Assembly: GCF_024385525.1 (NCBI RefSeq)
Contig: NZ_JANFLU010000011.1
Span: 186,001 to 250,000 of the forward strand
From: Arthrobacter sp. zg-Y238
Lineage (GTDB): Bacteria > Actinomycetota > Actinomycetes > Actinomycetales > Micrococcaceae
Direction of reading: 5' to 3'
Length of the DNA: 64,000 nucleotides
Shown one piece after another: positions 46,178-54,189 of this stretch. Both the position numbers and the translations under genes were made by a program. Under the pieces are notes generated by a model. That model did no database searches. It was not told the origin of the DNA and saw only the letters and a list, made by a program, of their open reading frames with translations. The stretch's first letter is position 1. Each line of letters starts with the position of its first letter.

Positions 46178-47656
46178 TCAGCTGTATCCCATAACTTCGG
46201 CCACACGCTGTGCAATTTTCGATGCCAATAGTGGTGGAACCGCGTTCCCCACCTGCGTGTACTGCTGAGTCCGATTCCCCAGGAAGACGTAGTTGTCGGG
46301 GAAGGTCTGCAGCCGCGCTGCTTCACGGACGGTGAGGCTTCGCATCTGTTCATGGTCGGGGTGAATGTAGTAGTGCCCGTCTTTGGCGATGTGAGACACG
46401 ACAGTGGATGAAGGTTTCCCCCACGCCTGGACCCGGAACCGATCCTCGAAGGGCACCACCACGTTGTTGATGTTGTTGTGCTTGGGCCAGTGGGCAGCCG
46501 GCAGGCTGCGCACCTTCGGGCTCGAACCGTCGGCCGTCACCAGCGCAGCCAGCAGATAATAGCGAACCAAATCTTCAAGCATGTGGCCACGGGCTTCATG
46601 GTTCCACGTAACAGGCGCAGCATCTTTACGGAGCCATGTTTGGAGCTCACCTGCTGCGGAGGCCTTATCGAAGGGCTCCGGGGGGCGGACGGATGTCGAC
46701 TTGGTGTCGAGTTCGTAAGGGCTGGGAGCGGACGCCCGCTCTTTACCCGGAAGCGCCTGCAAGAACTGGTGCGCTTGCTCGCGTATGGTGGCCCAGTCCT
46801 CCCACGTGGCATGCGGACGGCGGGAAATGCCCGAGCGCAGGTGGGGCAGAGACCAGATAGCATCCTGAACAGTTACGGGTTCGCGGTGTTCAAGGGCCTT
46901 TGGGGCCGGAAGCTGGGCGTCCCGGCGCAGGCCTACGATGATTACCCGGTGGCGCTTCTGGGGAATTCCATACAGCTCTGACTTGATGATGAAGTCGGAG
47001 GGTTTGAGTTCCCCGGTGTCGCTGTTGACCACCATGGAGTGGAGATCGTAGCCAGGTGCTCGCAGATCCTGTTCGATGAGCTCGAAAATCTTGCCGTCCC
47101 CGCTTTTGGACGAGAGCATCCCTTTTACGTTCTCCATCACGAAGACCGCGGGGCGGAACTCGGTGATGATGTGCAGGTATTCCTTGTACAGGAAGTGCTT
47201 GTGGTCGTCTTTGAAGGTGACGTCGTGCTTGCGCCGGGAGCGTCCGGCCATGGAGTAGGCCTGGCACGGTGGTCCACCGATCAGGACCCATTCAGAGGCA
47301 TCCTGAAGCGATTCCCGAATCAACGTGTCCGACTCTGGACGGCTGTCCTCGCTCAGGGTGAACTGTCGGACTTCTTCTTCTGCGTGTTCGAAAGCCGCTG
47401 CCACCTCGGGGGCTGATCGCATCTCGTCGTAGGTGACGTCCTTGGCGAGGAACTGCTTGTAGATCTCAGGTTGACCTTCAGGTAAATCGGAAAGGAACCG
47501 GTGAGCTGCGCGCAGGGTCAGGGTCTTTACTGCCGATGTCTCCATCTCGATCGACAGAACCGTCTGGAAGACCCGGTTGCCATCCTCATCTCGGATGCTG
47601 GAGAAGCCTTCGTTTAGGCCACCAGGGCCAGCAAAAATGTCAACGATGGGAATCAC
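46178..47656 (-). CDS. DNA (cytosine-5-)-methyltransferase (Dcm family)
   Basis: A 492-residue C5-cytosine methyltransferase. Motif I VDIFAGPGGLNEGF is at the N-terminus, motif IV GGPPCQAYS with the catalytic Cys near residue 135, motif VI VFVMENVKGM, motif VIII QKRHRVIIVG, and motif X QVGNAVPPLLA near the end. GTG 47656 is chosen because GGAGGA (47661-47666) lies five bases upstream; a TTG at 47668 would start inside that ribosome site. It is the first gene of the nine-gene cluster and probably protects host DNA from it. The target-recognition domain gives no readable specificity. Confidence 0.92.
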   Translation of the reverse strand: MIPIVDIFAGPGGLNEGFSSIRDEDGNRVFQTVLSIEMETSAVKTLTLRAAHRFLSDLPEGQPEIYKQFLAKDVTYDEMRSAPEVAAAFEHAEEEVRQFTLSEDSRPESDTLIRESLQDASEWVLIGGPPCQAYSMAGRSRRKHDVTFKDDHKHFLYKEYLHIITEFRPAVFVMENVKGMLSSKSGDGKIFELIEQDLRAPGYDLHSMVVNSDTGELKPSDFIIKSELYGIPQKRHRVIIVGLRRDAQLPAPKALEHREPVTVQDAIWSLPHLRSGISRRPHATWEDWATIREQAHQFLQALPGKERASAPSPYELDTKSTSVRPPEPFDKASAAGELQTWLRKDAAPVTWNHEARGHMLEDLVRYYLLAALVTADGSSPKVRSLPAAHWPKHNNINNVVVPFEDRFRVQAWGKPSSTVVSHIAKDGHYYIHPDHEQMRSLTVREAARLQTFPDNYVFLGNRTQQYTQVGNAVPPLLASKIAQRVAEVMGYS

Positions 47657-48086
47657 GGGGTCCTCCAAAATCAGTACGGCTCTCCAGGCTACCAGGCAGG
47701 AACGTGGAGCCTTGTAATCTTACCGGCTCGGCCCGTTCACCTTCACCCCAGTGAACATCGCAGCACTGACAGTTTCATCACCTTAGGGATGAAGGGTAAA
47801 CACTGGCCTCCTTGCCGCCAAACTGGCATCTGGCGGTACGCAGCTACTCCCCGCGCCCCTCCCCGCAACAGAACAGATGAGACTGCTGGATCTCCTTCAC
47901 CAAGGCGCCAACCGTCGATGGAGAGTCAGGGCGGAGTCGTGCCCTTCATTTGTTATTTGGAGCAGATCCGTATGGCCACCATGCCTCTTCCGCGACTAGC
48001 GTGCTCAGTTGGGGCCTCATTGACTGGTGAGGCAAGCGGCTCGTTCAGGTACGTCAGCGCGGTTCATCGCCTATATTGGGAGAGAA
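47657..48086. other. Divergent promoter gap between methyltransferase and HEPN/CBS-like genes
   Basis: These 430 bases contain no credible gene: short open frames lack ribosome sites and similarity. The one notable structure is GTTCAC-N10-GTGAAC at 47735-47756, about 80 bp upstream of the methyltransferase start, a possible operator for the cluster. Confidence 0.35.
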
Positions 48087-48827
48087 ATGTCCACAAATAC
48101 AGAAAGCCGTTTTGATTCGGCACGTAGATTCTTGAATGCTTATCATAAGATAGAAGCAATTCTGCGAAAGCGCCAGGGGGTGGGGAATGAGGTTGGGTTC
48201 GCTAGGCTCGTCAAAAATGATAGGCGGCTAGTGCGAGAACAAGTGGAGAAACTGCTTGACTTGACCGATTTGAGGAACGCCATAGCCCACACGCCTTATA
48301 GCGAAACCGATGAACCGTACGCCAACCCTCGGGAAGAAACTGTTCGCTGGATTGAAGATCAAGTGGACATTATCGAAAACCCTCCCAAGGTTCTCCCGGC
48401 ATTACGCTTGGTGCCGCCCCAGACACTCGTCGCAAATGATAGATTGTCTGTTTTCCTTGGGTTGGTGGGTGATCCGCACAACTATTCACAGACGCCGTTT
48501 TGGCGCGAGAACGGGGATTTGGGTCTCATCACCACTAATGCAGTGGCGCGGTGGTTGGCGAATCAGTATGAAGTCAGCCAAGGATATCTAGCGGACGATG
48601 TGTCTGTTTCCGACGTATCTGATTCCGCTTCCGAGCCCAGGGATGCAGTGCTTATAAAAGGTAAAAACATGCGGGTCGCCGATGCGCTGAAAATTTTCGC
48701 CGGGGATAGTCAAACTGCCCCACCAGTAGCTATACTTATCACTGATTCGGGAAAGACGCACGAGAAACCGCTTGGCATAGTCACTCCTTCTGACATTCCG
48801 GCCATGGCTCGAATACTTGGCATTTAG
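48087..48827 (+). CDS. HEPN-like/CBS-like domain protein
   Basis: A 246-residue protein starting at ATG 48087 after GGGAGAGAA. The N-terminal 110 residues are helical and contain LLDLTDLRNAIAHTP near residue 65; the RNxxxH pattern is the signature of HEPN-type domains (many are RNases). The C-terminal half resembles a CBS pair: LGLVGD...LGLITTNAVARWL near 110-160 and MRVADALKIFAG...PLGIVTPSDIPAMARIL near 195-245. The combination suggests an RNA-acting domain gated by a nucleotide ligand, but both assignments are from motif reading only. The gene is more AT-rich than its neighbours and converges on a decayed NERD-helicase gene. Confidence 0.55.
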   Translation: MSTNTESRFDSARRFLNAYHKIEAILRKRQGVGNEVGFARLVKNDRRLVREQVEKLLDLTDLRNAIAHTPYSETDEPYANPREETVRWIEDQVDIIENPPKVLPALRLVPPQTLVANDRLSVFLGLVGDPHNYSQTPFWRENGDLGLITTNAVARWLANQYEVSQGYLADDVSVSDVSDSASEPRDAVLIKGKNMRVADALKIFAGDSQTAPPVAILITDSGKTHEKPLGIVTPSDIPAMARILGI

Positions 48828-49880
48828 TTATCTGATATGGAACTTCGACAAGCCGAACCGGCAGCCCGTTCCCGCCGCGGGACGAAGTCCTGGGCCTCGA
48901 CGACGACGGCGTCCAGCTTCTCCTCGATCGGCAGGACATCGGCGAGTTCCTTGAGCAGGCGCGGCATCTCCTCGTCGAAGTACTCCTGCCCGGACCCGTC
49001 GGGCACGCCCAGGGACTGCACGTAGTCGTGGAACTCGCCCAGGAATACGGGCCGGGCCTGCTTCCAGGCGTCGACCTCGCGGGGCAGGTGCACGCTGAGC
49101 CCCTTGTTGTAGCAGAACAGCCCCACGCGCTGGCCGTCCTTTGGCGAGGAGCTTGGCCTTCTCGACGGCGAGCCAGGTCTTGCCGCTGCCGGCGCCGCCG
49201 ACGAAGCGGGCGCGGGTGATCGAGCGGGTGGAATCCAGCCAGACCTTCTGCCGGGTGGTGAGCCGTTCCTAGTGGTACTCCAGCTCGGCGGCATCCAGAC
49301 CCGGACGGCCTGCCGGGGTCAGATCGCCAGAGAGGTGGGGGAGGATGCGCTCGAGGTACTTGGGGGAGAGCGGTACGGACCCCTGCCCTTCCGTCTGGAT
49401 AGCGCCCCGGATTTTTGCGGCGCAGTTGTTTGCCAGCTCCCCCTGGTCGACGACGAGGCTGCGCGGCGTGCCGGCCATCTCCCAGTCCGCAGAGACGTCC
49501 GAGTAGGGGAAGCACGCCATGTAGGTGATGCGGCTGGTCAGGGGAGTGCCGAGGCGGCTGCCGATCCAGTCCTTGAAGGCGTGCTGCGCGCTCTGGGCCT
49601 GGGCGACGGGACTTTCCATCTGGCGTTTACCGGTCCTGTCGCTCTGGTACCACTGGCTGTTGTCCACGGAGACCCTGCCGCCCTTGACCTCGAGGACCGC
49701 GACGCCGATGCCGGGCCAGAGGACCAAGATGTCGATTTCGTGTTCGGCGCGGCAGCGCCGCAGCTGGACCGAGTGCGCCAGCACGACGTCGTCGCGCAGC
49801 TGGGCGTGCAGGGCGTTCCAGACCGCCTGTTCGGCTAGGTGTCCGTCCTGAAAGTCGGGCTCTTCCGGCATGCAGCGCAC
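48824..49880 (-). pseudogene. Decayed NERD-domain/helicase gene
   Basis: A second copy of the 22.6-24.3 kb NERD-helicase, same orientation. GTG 49880 and its GGGGG leader match the intact gene's start context. The NERD domain is intact (EHEID, AVLEVKGG), but an in-frame TAG at 49269-49271 follows AELEYH where the intact gene reads LELEDHQ. Translation beyond it continues in the same frame with ERLTTRQKVWLD and Walker A GGAGSGKTWLA, then a frameshift near 49140 moves to another frame (DGQRVGLFCYNKG). The sequence ends just after the Walker B-like VVVEAQDF, so the C-terminal third is missing. Stop, frameshift and truncation make it non-functional, although a stand-alone NERD domain could still be made. 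Confidence 0.85.
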
Positions 49881-50175
49881 GATTCCCCCTTATCGTCCGG
49901 CTAGTGCCGGGGATTTGTCAGGAAATCTGCCCGAGACAAAGACTCTTGGCTTCGCCGACCGCGCAATTCTTCGCGGGAGAGCGACCGAGCCACCTCGCGT
50001 GACTAATACACACTCCCCGCCGAGAAGGCAAGGAATGCCTCCACCCAACCCAGCTCAGACTCAGGCATCCGAGTGTGGTCGAGTGACCTCTACTCGTCCT
50101 CGGGAAATCAAATTTGTACCACCACAGGGTGATGTTGTGCACAGCAGGATTCGTTAACCGGCATTTTGTAGTGCT
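49881..50175. other. Gap upstream of the adenine methyltransferase gene
   Basis: I see no gene here. It must hold the promoter of the methyltransferase or of its regulator region; no clear -35/-10 pair is recognisable. Confidence 0.3.
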
Positions 50176-52098
50176 GTGCCTTTAGCTACGGATATGAACA
50201 CACAGAGGACACCCAGTCGCAACTCAAGGAAAACTGTAACACTGTGTTACAGTCAGGATGTGGAAGAGGACGCTGAGTTGGTTCCGGTCAATGGATTAGT
50301 CGATAACCGCCGCGCTGCCGCGATCCTCGGAATCTCGGTGAACGCCTTTAAGGTATGGGCAAGTAGGGCAAAACTTCATCCTGCTGATGGTGATCCACTA
50401 AAAATGCCGAGCCCAGTTGCAGTAATGCACGGAAATGTTTATTCGGCTGACGAAATCATCGAATTCTCAAGGATGTTGAGTATTAGGAAGGAAAGGACGT
50501 CAATGTCTGTCCCGATGCTGGACTCAACGAGGCGATCACTGGGGTCCTATTTCACGCCTGATGATGCAACTGCGTTTATGGTGGAATGGGCTCTGAGGGG
50601 GAACGGAGAGTCATGGCTGGAGCCGAGCCTCGGTGACGGTTCTTTTGTGCGGACCGCAAACGCCTACGCAACGCGCCGAGGGTGGGAAAAGCCCCGGGTG
50701 ACCGCCGTCGAGTTGGATAGAGCCACAGCGGCCAGCGCAGTGGAAGCGGGTATCGTGGCGCCGCAGTCAATCCGAGTGGCTGACTTCCTCTCGGAAAGGG
50801 ATATACCGCCGGTGGATGTAGTGGTTGGAAATCCCCCCTACGTGAGGGTGCGCGCACTTAATGACGAGCTGGCGGCATCCGCTCTTCAGGCTGCGGAATC
50901 AACAATGGGCGCCCCCATGGACCCTGCTGGAAGCGCCTGGTTGCCGTTTGTGGCCAAATCCACGACGCACTTAAAAATTGGTGGACGACTCGCTTTAGTT
51001 CTTCCGTTAGACTTCACATACGTACGATATGCAAGGCCTCTATGGGATTTCCTGGGGCGAAATTATGGGCGACTCCAAGTCTTGCGCTTCAAAGATCGTG
51101 TTTTCCCTGATCTACTCCAGAATGTACTGGTTTTATTGGCGGATCGAAAAGGCGAAACTACCGCGCATGTCGATTTTTATCCCTTAGATAAGATCCCGGA
51201 ACTCAGTGGGCCAGAACTGTTCGGGGGGCGAGAGCTGAAAATTAACGATATTGTGCGGGGCGAGCGTGTATTTCAACGTGCACTTCTCTCCACGGAATCA
51301 CGAGAGGCATATGACGCGCTGCTGAGTCACTCAGAACGTTCCCTGAAGAGAGCAAAGTTTAATATCGGATACGTATCTGGGCATAAGGGATTTTTTCACC
51401 CCGACCAGAATTCTGTTGAGCGCTACTCTCTGCCGCATGAGTCGCTTCAGCCCACGGTCGTGAACTCCCGGCAGTTGAAATTGGGAGGTCTCCGAACATC
51501 TACGTCTTCACCTGAGAACTTCCTTTGGTTACCAACCGGTAAACTAACGGCTTCAGAAGAGGAGTATGTCATGCATGGAGAGCAGGAGGGCGTTCATCTC
51601 GGCTACAAATGCCGTATACGCCGACCTTGGTATGTAGTGCCTGGTGTAAAAATCCCTGACCTGCTGCTAACAACGTTTAGCGATAAACCAAAGCTCTATA
51701 TCAATGATGGTGGTTGGGCAGCATCTAACAGTATCCTTGCAGGAACCTTGCGACCGGGGGAATCCGCCACGGATTTCGCAGCATCTTGGTATTCCGCCTT
51801 GACACTCCTCAGTGTTGAACTCGAAATTCACTCGCTGGGAGGAGGGGTGATGATAGCTGTTCCTAGAGAAGCAGACTCAGTCCACGTCTTAAAGAATAGC
51901 GTGATTCGTAATCGGGATGAAGAATCACTTAATCAAGCACTGTGTAGTAACGAGATCGATACGGCCTACGCGTCCGGAGACCAAAGCATAGTCGCCCTTG
52001 TGGGGCGTAGTGGTTGCAATGCTATCTGGGAAGGAATCGAAGCACTTAGTAACTGGAGGAAGTCCTCTCACGAACCTAAATCATTGAAGGCTGTCTAA
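50176..52098 (+). CDS. N6-adenine DNA methyltransferase with N-terminal helix-turn-helix
   Basis: Up to 640 residues. Residues about 37-60 (LVDNRRAAAILGISVNAFKVWASR) look like a MerR/excisionase-type helix-turn-helix. The methyltransferase domain begins near MSVPMLDSTRRSLGSYFTP (residue 110): SAM motif LEPSLGDGSF and catalytic VVVGNPPYV near 218, as in gamma-class Type II enzymes, with a C-terminal target-recognition region. The start is uncertain. GTG 50176 and ATG 50194 have weak ribosome sites and would put the palindrome at 50233-50253 inside the gene; TTG 50278 has GAGGA at good spacing; ATG 50503 has a strong AAAGGA and would give the bare methyltransferase. The stop overlaps the convergent endonuclease gene by 18 bp. 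Confidence 0.8.
   Translation: MPLATDMNTQRTPSRNSRKTVTLCYSQDVEEDAELVPVNGLVDNRRAAAILGISVNAFKVWASRAKLHPADGDPLKMPSPVAVMHGNVYSADEIIEFSRMLSIRKERTSMSVPMLDSTRRSLGSYFTPDDATAFMVEWALRGNGESWLEPSLGDGSFVRTANAYATRRGWEKPRVTAVELDRATAASAVEAGIVAPQSIRVADFLSERDIPPVDVVVGNPPYVRVRALNDELAASALQAAESTMGAPMDPAGSAWLPFVAKSTTHLKIGGRLALVLPLDFTYVRYARPLWDFLGRNYGRLQVLRFKDRVFPDLLQNVLVLLADRKGETTAHVDFYPLDKIPELSGPELFGGRELKINDIVRGERVFQRALLSTESREAYDALLSHSERSLKRAKFNIGYVSGHKGFFHPDQNSVERYSLPHESLQPTVVNSRQLKLGGLRTSTSSPENFLWLPTGKLTASEEEYVMHGEQEGVHLGYKCRIRRPWYVVPGVKIPDLLLTTFSDKPKLYINDGGWAASNSILAGTLRPGESATDFAASWYSALTLLSVELEIHSLGGGVMIAVPREADSVHVLKNSVIRNRDEESLNQALCSNEIDTAYASGDQSIVALVGRSGCNAIWEGIEALSNWRKSSHEPKSLKAV
50233..50253. promoter_or_regulatory. 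Perfect 21-bp palindrome at the methyltransferase 5' end
   Basis: A perfect 10-bp inverted repeat with one central base. It sits just upstream of the segment encoding the helix-turn-helix, and therefore could be an operator for autoregulation. It contains TGTTAC, which recurs in the endonuclease promoter region (52964-52968 and 53031-53035). Confidence 0.5.
50486..50502 (+). promoter_or_regulatory. Strong internal ribosome site before ATG 50503
   Basis: AGGAAGGAAAGGA precedes an in-frame ATG by five bases, much stronger than any site at the upstream starts. It permits a separate, shorter methyltransferase product without the helix-turn-helix. Confidence 0.45.
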
Positions 52099-52866
52099 CT
52101 TCGTAGCGACGTCGACGTCTTCCAAGGGATATTCCCCTGAATCAGGGGATATAAAGATGTCGTCCATCCATATATTTCGAACATGAAACGTAGAGATCAA
52201 CCGCGGAACGAACGTTGCGATGGACATATCCACTTCTGGCACCGCAGCCGAGACGATGTCGTCACGAAGCCCGACCGGATCAGAATGGAAATCTACGACA
52301 CTGTAGGAAAATTGGTCGTATGTCCCAGTCTGATGTTTATAAAGGCGGTCGTCTCGTCCGCTAATCGAAGCATACATACGTGCGAAACGAGCATGGTTCG
52401 GGTTTTCGGCCTTCGTTTCGGTGCCCTTCTTTGTTGTCCAGGGGACGACCTTTAGAGGATGAATATACGCATAGCCGACAGTCGTCATTGGAAACCGTTC
52501 CTGCAGGCTAATCGCTTCCCCAACAATGTCTTGATAGTACGTCAGAACGTTTTTCCCAACCGAGCTCATCTGGCTGCGTACCCCTACCATCATCAGAGGC
52601 CCGTTTGTTGGGTGGATGACCGCGACGTCCACGTCCTTTGACTTGTAAGAACCAAAGATCTTGGCTTCTTCCACCACTTTCACACCTGCTTTGATCGCGG
52701 CAGGAGTCAAGCTGGTACGAAGTTCGCTAGCAATGTGGCCGTGGAAGCGCTTAATGAATGACTGGCTTCTAACAGCATGTTCCGGGTCGCTCACGAATAG
52801 GGTCCGCATCTCCGAAAGGGTCTCTTGGAGTTTTGGTGTCAGGGTCGCATACGATCCATCGCTCAC
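52081..52866 (-). CDS. Probable Type II restriction endonuclease partner
   Basis: A 261-residue protein. Its probable PD-(D/E)XK core is SKDVDVAVIHP (about residue 75-85) followed by MMVGVRSQMSSVGKNVLTYYQDIVGEA (about 90-116); a similar VRSQxSSxxKN segment occurs in several restriction-endonuclease families. It is encoded tail-to-tail with the adenine methyltransferase, the classical arrangement of a modification/restriction pair. GTG 52866 has AAGAGA ten bases upstream. Specificity is unknown. The call rests on context plus a motif, not on recognised homology. Confidence 0.6.
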   Translation of the reverse strand: MSDGSYATLTPKLQETLSEMRTLFVSDPEHAVRSQSFIKRFHGHIASELRTSLTPAAIKAGVKVVEEAKIFGSYKSKDVDVAVIHPTNGPLMMVGVRSQMSSVGKNVLTYYQDIVGEAISLQERFPMTTVGYAYIHPLKVVPWTTKKGTETKAENPNHARFARMYASISGRDDRLYKHQTGTYDQFSYSVVDFHSDPVGLRDDIVSAAVPEVDMSIATFVPRLISTFHVRNIWMDDIFISPDSGEYPLEDVDVATKLDSLQ

Positions 52867-53117
52867 TTTGTAAATCTCTTTTCAGTGTTATCGGGAGTAT
52901 TGACGGTTTTGCTTCAGGACCTGAAGGTGAAGTGCGTTTGAAGTCTTACGCTTAGGTCGCCCTGTTACTTGGGGACTTAGGTGGTTTAGGTCTGCCGAAT
53001 GGCGTCTGAACGTCTCCGAGCGTTGCAACTGTTACTTGGGTTGTCAAATTTCAACGCAGACTGATCCCTCTAACGGTGACGTAGAATGCCTCGACGGCAT
53101 CGGCTAGGGGAGGTTCC
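52867..53117. promoter_or_regulatory. Divergent promoter region with 12-bp direct repeat
   Basis: CTGTTACTTGGG occurs at 52962-52973 and again at 53029-53040, 67 bp apart, between the endonuclease gene (-) and the Mrr-like gene (+). No gene lies in the gap. The shared hexamer TGTTAC links it to the palindrome at 50233-50253. Confidence 0.4.
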
Positions 53118-54179
53118 ATGGCGGCATGGATGGTGAGGGCTGGCAGCGCAGGAGAGCGCGAACAATGGGCCTTGGATAACGGTTACACGGGCGCTGGATA
53201 TGGCGACGTCGACTCTCTAACCGATTGCGCCACTCGCGAAGATGTGGCGCGCAAGGTGAGCCAAGGTATTCCCAACAGCTCGAGCGGCGCTGTAAAGAAT
53301 TTCGCGGCACAGCTGTGGGCGCTGAAGGACCGCATGGAAATAGGCGACTTGGTTGTGATGCCCTTGAAGCGAACCTCGGAGGTCGCCATTGGCAGCATCG
53401 ACAGCGAGTACACCTACTTAGACGATCCGGACCCTCAGCGCAGGCATGTGCGCCGGGTGACGTGGAAAGTCACCGATCTCGCCCGATCGCGGATCAAGCA
53501 GGACCTGCTGTACTCCCTCGGTGCCTTCTCTACAGTTTGCCAAATCCAGCGTAACGACGCCGAATACCGGCTTCGCGCGTGCATTTCAGGAGGATCCGAT
53601 CCAGGGGCGCGCGTGGGTTCATCCAAACCCGTACTTGTTCCGACCCCCTCAATTCCCTCAGTCAGGATGGATGACCCCGAACTCGTAGAACCCCCGGTGG
53701 ATGTCTCGCGGTACGCCGCTGACTCCATCGCGAGCCGGCTCATCGAGGCCTTCTCCGGACACAAGATGGAAGGGCTTATCGCCGATATCCTCCGGAGCGC
53801 GGGTTACGTGTGTACTGAGCACGGTGAAGGAACCGACGATGGGATCGACATTGTGGCGGGGAAAGGAATCCTCGGCCTCGAACCGCCACGGTTGATTGTG
53901 CAAGTGAAAAGCCAGGCATCGCCGGTGGATTCGCCTACCGTCTCGCAGCTGCACGGTTCGCTGGCAATCCACGGCGCGGACCAGGGCCTGCTCGTAGCGT
54001 GGGGCGGTCTCACCAGACAGGCCAGGAAACTGCTGGAATCCCAACGCTTTGCCATTCGGGTTTGGGACGCTGATGAAGTGGTGGCGCAGCTGCAGGAGCA
54101 CTACGGCTCCCTCCCTGCCCGGGTGCGACGCGAACTTCCGCTCAAACAGATCTGGACGCTGGCCGACGAAGCCGGGTAA
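53118..54179 (+). CDS. Mrr-like Type IV restriction endonuclease
   Basis: A 353-residue protein starting at ATG 53118 with GGGGAGG upstream. The first 150 residues form a sensor-like region (AAQLWALKDRMEIGDLVVMPLKRTSEVAIG) seen in restriction proteins with an EVE/PUA-like fold. The C-terminal half is Mrr_cat-like: HKMEGLIADILRSAGY, then the active-site pattern GTDDGIDIVAG...LIVQVKSQ (D, QVK) near residues 232-266. Such enzymes cut methylated or modified foreign DNA. Another nuclease gene follows 10 bp downstream, so they probably form an operon. Confidence 0.85.
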   Translation: MAAWMVRAGSAGEREQWALDNGYTGAGYGDVDSLTDCATREDVARKVSQGIPNSSSGAVKNFAAQLWALKDRMEIGDLVVMPLKRTSEVAIGSIDSEYTYLDDPDPQRRHVRRVTWKVTDLARSRIKQDLLYSLGAFSTVCQIQRNDAEYRLRACISGGSDPGARVGSSKPVLVPTPSIPSVRMDDPELVEPPVDVSRYAADSIASRLIEAFSGHKMEGLIADILRSAGYVCTEHGEGTDDGIDIVAGKGILGLEPPRLIVQVKSQASPVDSPTVSQLHGSLAIHGADQGLLVAWGGLTRQARKLLESQRFAIRVWDADEVVAQLQEHYGSLPARVRRELPLKQIWTLADEAG

Positions 54180-54189
54180 ACCGGGGGAC

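Noticed and set aside
47789-48115. Short plus-strand open frame in the methyltransferase upstream gap
   Set aside because: No ribosome site, no similarity, and it overlaps the true start of the HEPN/CBS-like gene.
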